64,000 bases of DNA, taken from NCBI RefSeq assembly GCF_900142755.1, contig NZ_FRCA01000001.1, forward strand, positions 184,888 through 248,887. Direction: 5' to 3'. The translations under genes were made by a program, and so were the position numbers. Source of the stretch: Halomonas cupida. Its GTDB lineage: Bacteria > Pseudomonadota > Gammaproteobacteria > Pseudomonadales > Halomonadaceae. How positions within the stretch are numbered: position 1 is the stretch's first letter; each line of letters begins with the position of its first letter. Positions 27,413 through 33,391 of the stretch are shown here, piece by piece. Under the pieces are notes generated by a model that saw only the letters and a program-made list of their open reading frames with translations, had not been told where the DNA came from and ran no database searches.

Positions 27413-28336
27413 ATGAATAAAAGGTATGCGATTTTTCTGGTTTTCATCCCCTTGCTCTTTGTTCTTGTAGGGTGCGAAGAAAGAAAAGGTAGTGACTCAT
27501 CTTCTGGTAATGGAGAAGTTTTTGTTGAGATGAGTTCTGAAGGTCGGGTGTATAACTCTGACCCAGATGCCTTGATATATGAAGATGTTTATGGGGGGTT
27601 GCCGATAGACGCGGTGGAGGAGGATGTGGATAAGGAGGATCCTTATGCTATATATCTTCTTGGCGTTCTTTATTTCAAGGGAAGCTCTCGGCATGGTCTG
27701 GAGGTTGATCATGTAGAAGGCAGGAAGTTGTTGGAGAAGGCTTGGGCGATGGGGGTCGTTGATGCTGGGTATTCGTTGTATCAAATTTATGGGAAAGGGA
27801 TTGGTGTCGAGAGAAATATTGATTTAGCAGTGGCTTATCTTAATGAGTCTGCAGAGATGGGCTACATAGAATCACAGGTAGCACTAGCAAAAGATTACTT
27901 TGGACGAGGCGAAGTCGACTACCTTGATACGGACTATCAGCAGGCGAAGGTGTGGTATACGAAAGCTGCATCGCAGGGTGATGGTGAGTCAGGAACTGCT
28001 CTGGCATATATGTACAGGAAAGGCCTCGGGGGAGACGCAGACGAAAATCTTGCCTTTGAGTGGATGTCGAGTGTTGAGAACATGCCGTACGATGGCTATA
28101 CATTCAGCTTCGGTGGATTGGCTATGTATTATGAAGAAGGTATCGGTACTGACATAGACCTTGTTCAAGCATATAAATACCGGGACCTGATGGGGACTGC
28201 GGGAATCCCTGATAAGGAACGTTTGTCCGAGCAGATGACCCCGGAACAGATTCAGGAAGCTATTCGGTTATCAGGCGAGTGGCAGCGAGAACACAATATC
28301 TCCATGCCCAATTCGGAAGGCTATCAGTATAGATAG
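27413..28336 (+). CDS. Sel1-repeat lipoprotein, probable immunity protein
   Basis: A predicted lipoprotein of 307 residues. The signal peptide ends in the lipobox FVLVGC (Cys about residue 20), so the mature protein is probably anchored in the outer or inner membrane facing the periplasm. Several Sel1-type repeats follow (for example DPYAIYLLGVLYFKG, DAGYSLYQIYGKGIGV, SAEMGYIESQVALAKDYFGRG, GESGTALAYMYRKG). The ATG lies 2 bp after the effector stop. Sel1-like lipoproteins act as immunity proteins for some Pseudomonas T6SS lipase effectors, which supports an immunity role here by analogy. The gene is AT-rich, in contrast to vgrG. Confidence 0.85.
   Translation: MNKRYAIFLVFIPLLFVLVGCEERKGSDSSSGNGEVFVEMSSEGRVYNSDPDALIYEDVYGGLPIDAVEEDVDKEDPYAIYLLGVLYFKGSSRHGLEVDHVEGRKLLEKAWAMGVVDAGYSLYQIYGKGIGVERNIDLAVAYLNESAEMGYIESQVALAKDYFGRGEVDYLDTDYQQAKVWYTKAASQGDGESGTALAYMYRKGLGGDADENLAFEWMSSVENMPYDGYTFSFGGLAMYYEEGIGTDIDLVQAYKYRDLMGTAGIPDKERLSEQMTPEQIQEAIRLSGEWQREHNISMPNSEGYQYR
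28202..28336 (+). repeat. Tail repeat B (first lipoprotein copy)
   Basis: The last 135 bp of the first Sel1 lipoprotein gene (PDKERLSEQMTPEQ to the stop) are almost identical to 29809-29943 at the end of the second lipoprotein gene, whereas the preceding gene bodies are clearly diverged. With hinge repeat A it delimits a duplicated cassette. Confidence 0.88.
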
Positions 28337-28444
28337 AAGGCCTGGTTTTCTGAAGCTAAAGCCTGCCATCGTCAAGGTGTCAGTAATCCACGGTGGTGGG
28401 CAGTCAGGTGCGCTGAATATGCGCATTAATCATTACCCGCCTGT

Positions 28445-29011
28445 GTGCGACTATCTTCGCCTCCAGCACCGCTGCCGTCGCTGGATATGGTGTTCAGAGG
28501 CGTGACGGTTGATCTGTTGTGGGGGAACACCACGATCAAGCAGGAAACCGAGAGCGACAAGAGCGAAGATGACATCGCTGTTCTCCCGCATATGCGTGCT
28601 GGAACGGGTACGTCCAGTATTGCCAGCGGCTACCCGGCAATCGCCATCCAGGAAGAACTGGCCGGTGCGGTTGAAGGAAAGAAAATCAAGATTGAAGTTA
28701 CCGTGCCGGATTTGGATGAGATGGAAGTGACGTTGAACTTGAGGGTTGAAGGCAGTTTTGCTGAAGATCACCTGTTTGGTTACGGTTATGTGAAATATGA
28801 CCAAGGAGAAGACCTAAAGCCTTCGCCGAACGGGACGTTGGATAAAAGCGAAATGGGTGAAGTTTTCACGGTTGGTGGTGGATATAAGATTTCACTGGAG
28901 AAGTCTTATGAAGCTAGTAGAGTTTCAACAGGAGTTTCTTTGGAAGTCGTTTTTGTCGACAATTCTGGTGCTGGTAAAACTAGAAGTGATGAATTTGTTG
29001 TGAGGTTTTGA
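28445..29011 (+). CDS. Orphan effector C-terminal tip cassette
   Basis: An open frame of 188 codons equivalent to the last 175 residues of the upstream effector, with the constant part of the protein missing. From 28481 to 28726 it is nearly identical to the effector; after PDLDEME it diverges but keeps the same pattern (MGEVFTVGGGYKISLEKSY, VSLEVVF, EFVVRF). The start is unclear: GTG 28445 or ATG 28487, neither with a good ribosome site, so it may not be translated on its own. It overlaps the next lipoprotein start (TGATG). It resembles the orphan toxin tips that follow Rhs or CdiA genes. Confidence 0.75.
   Translation: MRLSSPPAPLPSLDMVFRGVTVDLLWGNTTIKQETESDKSEDDIAVLPHMRAGTGTSSIASGYPAIAIQEELAGAVEGKKIKIEVTVPDLDEMEVTLNLRVEGSFAEDHLFGYGYVKYDQGEDLKPSPNGTLDKSEMGEVFTVGGGYKISLEKSYEASRVSTGVSLEVVFVDNSGAGKTRSDEFVVRF
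28481..28726 (+). repeat. Hinge repeat A (orphan copy)
   Basis: Second copy of the 246-bp segment found at 26880-27125; only a few substitutions separate the two. Homology with the effector gene starts exactly at the CTGGATATGG of the hinge. The 108 bp between the first lipoprotein stop and the orphan start show no other recognisable feature. Confidence 0.9.
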
Positions 29012-29943
29012 TGATGGTTGTTTTTTCGTTTCCCAAACTTCTGGTTTTTATGCTCCTCATGATGTTCCTGGTTTCTGGGTGTAAGGGTGAGGATGAGGCG
29101 TCTGCAAAAGAAAGTGGTGCGGTAGAGTTTGTTGGTATGGAAGTGGATGGTAGAGTTTATAATCCTGACCCCTATGCTTCTTTATATGGAGATGTTTATG
29201 GTGATTCTCCGATAGATTCGGTTGTCGATGATTTGAGAGATAATGACCCTTATGCAACCTACCTGATGGGGGTTCTATATTATAACGACTATCCTGAGTA
29301 TGGAATAAAGCGTGATCTTGAAAAAGGGAGAGAGCTGTTGGAAGAGGCTTGGCGGATGGGGGTTATTGATGCCGGGTACTCCCTTTATGAAGTGTATGGT
29401 TCGGGAAATGGGGTTGGTGAAAGCCGCAGCGTAGCATTGGAATATCTTATATCGTCAGCGGAAATGGGATATGTAAAGTCACAGGTTGCGTTAGCAGAGG
29501 ATTACTTCGGGAGAGGAGAAAACGACTATCTTGAAACGGATTATAGGTTGTCTAAAGAGTGGTATGAAAAAGCGGCAGAACTAGGTGATAAAGAATCTGG
29601 GGTTGCCTTGGCAAAAATTTATTATGAAGGGTATGGCGTTCCAGTCAATTATAATGCTGCCTTTGAGTGGATGAAACGAGCCGAAAATATGCCGTATGGC
29701 AGTGCCACTTTTGGGTTTGGTACTTTGGCAAAGTGTTACGAAGAAGGTATTGGTACGACTATAAGTCTAGTTCAGGCTTATAAGTATTACGATCTTCGAG
29801 GCACCGCCGGAATCCCCGATAAGGAACGTTTGTCCGAACAGATGACTCCAGAACAGATTCAGGAAGCTATTCGGTTATCAGGTGAGTGGCAGCGAGAGCA
29901 CAATATCTCCATGCCCAATTCGGAAGGCTATCAGTATAGGTAA
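29011..29943 (+). CDS. Second Sel1-repeat lipoprotein, probable immunity protein of the orphan tip
   Basis: A lipoprotein of about 310 residues, paralogous to the first: signal peptide with lipobox FLVSGC (Cys near residue 23), the same NPDPYASLYGDVYGDSPID opening, Sel1 repeats (DAGYSLYEVYGSGNGVG, SAEMGYVKSQVALAEDYFGRG, GDKESGVALAKIYYEGYGV) and an identical C-terminal stretch. The N-terminal and middle parts have diverged strongly, as expected if each protein recognises its own tip. ATG 29011 overlaps the TGA of the orphan tip; TTG 29008 and ATG 29014 are alternatives. Confidence 0.85.
   Translation: MMVVFSFPKLLVFMLLMMFLVSGCKGEDEASAKESGAVEFVGMEVDGRVYNPDPYASLYGDVYGDSPIDSVVDDLRDNDPYATYLMGVLYYNDYPEYGIKRDLEKGRELLEEAWRMGVIDAGYSLYEVYGSGNGVGESRSVALEYLISSAEMGYVKSQVALAEDYFGRGENDYLETDYRLSKEWYEKAAELGDKESGVALAKIYYEGYGVPVNYNAAFEWMKRAENMPYGSATFGFGTLAKCYEEGIGTTISLVQAYKYYDLRGTAGIPDKERLSEQMTPEQIQEAIRLSGEWQREHNISMPNSEGYQYR
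29809..29943 (+). repeat. Tail repeat B (second lipoprotein copy)
   Basis: Second copy of the 135-bp segment at 28202-28336, encoding the shared lipoprotein C-terminus and ending at the stop codon. Confidence 0.88.
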
Positions 29944-30163
29944 AGTAGACAGCCTTGAGCTAGTATCCATCATCACTGGGATGTGTCGTTGCTTAGCGGT
30001 GATGGGCTGGGCGAGGTTGTTCAAGACCCTGCGTCAGATGGAGCGTCATGGGTTGATATGGCCGTCCAGGCGATTCGGAAAATGTATCGCTATTGTTTTG
30101 TGCTTCTCTAATGAGGTATTTTCTCCACAATGTGGGTGGAAATCTTTTATGATAAGGAATGTC

Positions 30164-30511
30164 ATGTCATACCAAAGTAAGCTGGAAGCCGCTCATCAGG
30201 AGCTTAAAGAAAAAGGTGTATGGAAGTTTACGTATGACCCTCCGATTCTTCGGATATGCAGGGGATTAGGGATTAAGGTGATTCCCTTTCATTATCAGGG
30301 CTTTGTTAAGAATGCTATTATTTATTTCTTTATTATGCTTGTCATAGCCACTTGCTTCGGAATTGCTGCTGGACTTCATGTGAGTTGGGGAGCGTCGTTT
30401 TTCACCAGAATGATGCTTGTCGAGGGTGCCGTTGGTGGCATCCTTTCGGCGTCTTTTTATTATATTCGCAAAAAGCAATTGTCACTTACGGATTGGGATG
30501 ATCTTCCGTAG
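30164..30511 (+). CDS. DUF6404-like small membrane protein
   Basis: A 115-residue protein with a short cytoplasmic N-terminus (LEAAHQELKEKGVWKFTYDPPILRICRGLGIKVIPFHYQGF) and two hydrophobic helices (about residues 43-65 and 75-97). The KGVW...PP...LGIKV.P.HY pattern fits the DUF6404 family as I recall it. Start chosen at 30164 with AAGGA 6 bp upstream; ATG 30149 is in frame. It lies in AT-rich DNA inside the T6SS island, and an immunity or membrane-protection role would be speculation. The 220 bp before it show only the end of the lipoprotein gene and unremarkable sequence. Confidence 0.7.
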   Translation: MSYQSKLEAAHQELKEKGVWKFTYDPPILRICRGLGIKVIPFHYQGFVKNAIIYFFIMLVIATCFGIAAGLHVSWGASFFTRMMLVEGAVGGILSASFYYIRKKQLSLTDWDDLP

Positions 30512-30555
30512 GCAATTCAACGGTTAGCGATGTTCTGAAAAAGCCGTCGAGCAGG

Positions 30556-31224
30556 ATGAGGCGCCATTCATGCTGTTCGTGCAGCATCCTGCCTGGTGGT
30601 TTCTCGGAGCATCTCCATAGCCAGAAGCAAAACTTGTTGCTGAACCCCGAGGGTGCCTTGGGCGCCCTCGGGTTGAGATGTCACCCTCAATGCGCGTCAG
30701 GTGAGTTCTCCAGTTTGCGGGTGACATCTCCTGGCGAGCTGAGCGGGTATATCTCGTCACTTACATTTTCGGCAGCCGATGACTTTGCAGAGGCAGTAGC
30801 TCATAGGAAAAATAACATATTACTTGCTTCCGCGTATTTTTCTAGGTTCTCTGCCAATGTGGGTATTGCTGTACTTGGCTCGGCGGTGGGATTGGCTTCT
30901 TCCGCATCCTATTTAGCCAAGCTTGCCGAGTACGGGAAAAACCAGTTGATGAGAAAACTGGCATCGCTACTGCTGCCATTGGCACGTACCTTGGCCACAG
31001 CCACCATTCGCGGAGTATTGGTCAGCAGTGCGCTGGTCATCGGCTATGCGGTTGCCTCCTGGGCAGCAGTAATTCTCAGTATTGGACTATGGTTTTTCAG
31101 CGATGATGGCCTTCAGGAGTGGTGCAAACGTTGCGTGTTCTCAAAGGAAGATAATCCGGACTATTATGATGATTATGCCGATGAGACCGGTGCTTTTTAT
31201 CAAGCTCTTCAGGATGTGAACTGA
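30556..31224 (+). CDS. Orphan C-terminal fragment of a second T6SS effector (probable pseudogene)
   Basis: The open frame spans 222 codons but its first 55 are not protein-like (Cys/His-rich, covering a strong hairpin). From about 30721 (GTG ACA TCT) it reads like the end of a pore-type effector: SAADDFAEAVAHRKNN, then two or three membrane helices (NVGIAVLGSAVGLASSASYLA, TIRGVLVSSALVIGYAVASWAAVILSIGLWFF) and a charged end (DDGLQEWCKRCVF). The position before a DUF6708 gene, with stop and start overlapping (TGATG), matches an effector-immunity pair whose effector has lost its N-terminal body. Translation from a proper start is doubtful. Confidence 0.6.
   Translation: MRRHSCCSCSILPGGFSEHLHSQKQNLLLNPEGALGALGLRCHPQCASGEFSSLRVTSPGELSGYISSLTFSAADDFAEAVAHRKNNILLASAYFSRFSANVGIAVLGSAVGLASSASYLAKLAEYGKNQLMRKLASLLLPLARTLATATIRGVLVSSALVIGYAVASWAAVILSIGLWFFSDDGLQEWCKRCVFSKEDNPDYYDDYADETGAFYQALQDVN
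30643..30728. repeat. Two adjacent inverted repeats at the orphan effector junction
   Basis: A strong hairpin with arms around CCGAGGGTGCC and GGCGCCCTCGG (30643-30674) is followed directly by a 10-bp perfect inverted repeat GATGTCACCC (30677-30686) and GGGTGACATC (30719-30728). The apparent effector homology begins at the end of the second repeat. There is no T-run, so it is not a clear terminator; it may mark a recombination junction. Confidence 0.55.
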
Positions 31225-32225
31225 TGTATTTCAATGATTGGCTGCTGCACCGCACCCTGACTGCCAGCAAGAAGGATATTACCGGTTTCGAGGGAGATAT
31301 GAAGGCCTTCGAGAAGGAGGCCATGAAATATGGCGAGCAATACCGAGGGTTCCAGTCGCGTAGTATCAGCGATGAGCCTTCCGATGCCCGTTCCATCTAT
31401 AGAATGAATGACACCTATATGGATGTTAGGACATTCTTTGATGAATGGCGGGGAGGTGTTCTTGTAGGGTTGTCGCCCTTGTTGTTAGGTGTTGTTGGCT
31501 TTCCAATAAGCTTTTTGATACCCCTGTTAGACGTTTTTATTCATGGGGTGTGGCCTAATACTGGAGAGAAAGCGACAGCGGCAGATTATATCGGCACTAT
31601 AGGGATGTGGGGCCTTTGGATTATCATGGTAGTGGCATTCAGGTACTTGTTTAAAATATTCCGCCTTGAATGCTTGGTCCAACGCCATATCGTCGTCCGC
31701 TTCAATCGCAAGACCCGCAAGGTGTATATCAACCGGCCCAATTTTGCCGGTGGCAACAAGGTCTACCACTGGGATGATGTAGTGGCCTCTGTCGACCCTG
31801 ACGATATGGTGGTCACGAAGAAGCGTAAGCGCGAGATTCTGATGTTGTTCTTCTTCAAGCAACGTACCGGTGCCGAGCATCATGATGCGGTGTTCCTCGG
31901 CGCGCCTCTGCGTAGTGAGCATGAGCTTTATGCGTTGTGGGAGTACATTCGTCGCTATATGGAGGAAGGTCCGGAGAGCATCCCCAAACCCCGATGCATC
32001 CCCAGCTTTCCCTGGCCGTGGCGTTCGCTGCTGGCCCCCTGGAGCTTTATCGAGAACCGCTGGGCGCGTAATCCCTGGAGCCTGAAGATGATAGCGCTGG
32101 TGATTGTGTTGTCACCGGTCATGTTGCTCCATGCCACTGCGCACTGGTGCTCGCTGCTGCTGTGCTGGCCGGTGTACTGGCCCGGCGATCTGCGCCGCGA
32201 GAGCAAGGCCTCCAACCCCGTTTGA
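31224..32225 (+). CDS. DUF6708-like membrane protein, probable immunity protein
   Basis: A 333-residue membrane protein. Two helical segments (about residues 77-112 and 125-150) precede a soluble domain with FNRKTRKVYINRPNFAGGNKVYHWDDVVASV, the pattern I associate with DUF6708 proteins found next to T6SS effectors. A further helix is near residues 288-315. Its start codon overlaps the stop of the effector fragment. An immunity role for the neighbouring pore-type effector is inferred from position. A strong terminator follows the gene, closing the island. Confidence 0.75.
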   Translation: MYFNDWLLHRTLTASKKDITGFEGDMKAFEKEAMKYGEQYRGFQSRSISDEPSDARSIYRMNDTYMDVRTFFDEWRGGVLVGLSPLLLGVVGFPISFLIPLLDVFIHGVWPNTGEKATAADYIGTIGMWGLWIIMVVAFRYLFKIFRLECLVQRHIVVRFNRKTRKVYINRPNFAGGNKVYHWDDVVASVDPDDMVVTKKRKREILMLFFFKQRTGAEHHDAVFLGAPLRSEHELYALWEYIRRYMEEGPESIPKPRCIPSFPWPWRSLLAPWSFIENRWARNPWSLKMIALVIVLSPVMLLHATAHWCSLLLCWPVYWPGDLRRESKASNPV

Positions 32226-32257
32226 CGACAGTCGAAGCTCGGCAGATCAACTTCTCA

Positions 32258-32288
32258 AGAACTGGGCCCCACGGGGCCCAGTTCTTTT
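32258..32288 (+). terminator. Rho-independent terminator of the T6SS island
   Basis: Perfect 14-bp stem AAGAACTGGGCCCC with a 3-nt loop, its complement, and a TTTT run ending at 32288. It lies 33 bp after the DUF6708-like stop and separates the T6SS island from the fimbrial operon. Confidence 0.92.
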
Positions 32289-32488
32289 ACAGGGTCTGTG
32301 CTTCTGCCAACTGAGCATTGGCTCCTGCTGCTGTTCGCCCCTGCCCGATGCCTCCGAAGCCAACTCGACCGCTATGGTCTGCGTAGCTTTTGGCTTACCT
32401 CTACGACGCTGTGGCCGCTGGTTCTGGGCCTGTCTGGGTATGAAAAAGGGCAGTCCTGCAATGATTCATGTGGGATGCGTCTGTAGGT

Positions 32489-32510
32489 GTTGTAGGCCGT
32501 TTCCTACAAC
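32489..32510. promoter_or_regulatory. Hairpin upstream of the FNR-like box
   Basis: Perfect 8-bp inverted repeat GTTGTAGG-CCGTTT-CCTACAAC, 10 bp upstream of the FNR-like box, in the 477-bp gap before the pilin gene. The gap also holds ATGAAAC (32592-32598) and GTTTCAT (32621-32627) in inverted orientation. Role unknown. Confidence 0.4.
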
Positions 32511-32519
32511 CTGTGGAAA

Positions 32520-32533
32520 TTGATCTGGATCAA
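32520..32533. promoter_or_regulatory. FNR/ANR-type binding site upstream of the fimbrial operon
   Basis: TTGATCTGGATCAA is a perfect match to the FNR/ANR consensus TTGAT-N4-ATCAA and extends to a 10-bp perfect inverted repeat (32516-32537). It lies 170 bp upstream of the pilin start, a workable place for an activator given a long leader. It suggests oxygen-responsive control of the fimbriae. A CRP-type site is less likely, as CRP half-sites are TGTGA. Confidence 0.65.
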
Positions 32534-32702
32534 TTTCTCATCGTGGATACATGAATATCCTTCGCTTCGCTAACCCAAGGGGCAGTCGGGTATGAAACCT
32601 GGTCGCCGACATTGGGCCGAGTTTCATGATTCCTGGCTGGAGGCTGTGATTACCAGTCATGAAAACTGCATTACCACGCTAGTCCATTACTGAGAAAATC
32701 AT

Positions 32703-33230
32703 ATGAAAACGTCTACCAAGTTGTTTATGGCTTCCTGCTGCGCCCTGATTTCCAGCAGCGCCCTGGCTGTCGATGGCACCATCGATATTACCGGTACTGT
32801 TACCGACTCTTCCTGCACCATCGCGCTTGATGGCGGCGCTGCCAGTGGCAGTGTAGTACTGCCAACCGTGTCAGCGACATCACTGGCCTCTGAGGGTACC
32901 GTAGCCGGTGCTACGCCCTTTACCTTCAACCTTTCCGGATGTCCGACAACCGGTGCGACACGTGCTTTCTTCGAGTCGACCAATGTCGACCAGAGCACAG
33001 GCTTCCTGGCCAATAACTCTGCCACTCCGGCAGGTAACGTCCAGGTGCAGGTTGCCGATGTCAATGGTACTGCCATTGATCTGCGTGACCAGACCAACAA
33101 TCCCTTCGTCAGCTTCGATGCCTCCGGCAACGCCAACCTGACCTACAACGCTCAGTATGTTGCTGTCGGCGGCGGTGCAACTGCTGGTGAAGTGGAAACT
33201 CAGCTGGTTTATACCCTGGAGTACAACTAA
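32703..33230 (+). CDS. Fimbrial major subunit (FimA-type pilin)
   Basis: A 175-residue chaperone-usher pilin. Signal peptide about residues 1-23 (ending SSALA), then an incomplete immunoglobulin fold: GTIDITGTVTDSSCTIA (first cysteine), VVLPTVSATSLASEGTVAGATPFTFNLSGC (second cysteine, forming the usual disulfide) and the penultimate-tyrosine C-terminus ETQLVYTLEYN that the chaperone and usher recognise. It is the first gene of the operon, with a long regulated leader. A stable hairpin after the stop probably keeps its transcript level above that of the usher. Confidence 0.93.
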   Translation: MKTSTKLFMASCCALISSSALAVDGTIDITGTVTDSSCTIALDGGAASGSVVLPTVSATSLASEGTVAGATPFTFNLSGCPTTGATRAFFESTNVDQSTGFLANNSATPAGNVQVQVADVNGTAIDLRDQTNNPFVSFDASGNANLTYNAQYVAVGGGATAGEVETQLVYTLEYN

Positions 33231-33246
33231 GCAGGACGCCCTCCCG

Positions 33247-33268
33247 TAGCTGCCAGGGAAGGCAGCTA
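33247..33268 (+). terminator. Attenuator-like hairpin after the pilin gene
   Basis: Perfect 8-bp stem TAGCTGCC-AGGGAA-GGCAGCTA, 16 bp after the pilin stop, followed by TTCCCC rather than a full T-run. It probably limits read-through or stabilises the pilin mRNA, common for major subunits in such operons. The rest of the 161-bp gap is unremarkable. Confidence 0.5.
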
Positions 33269-33391
33269 TTCCCCTGAGTGCAGGATGCCTTTCGATCGAC
33301 TGAGAGACCGTAGTGTCTCGTTATGACTCCCGCTGGTGTGTTCTTGTGTCTTTTCCTGGAAAGCGGGTGTCTCCCTTGAGGTGCTGTGACA

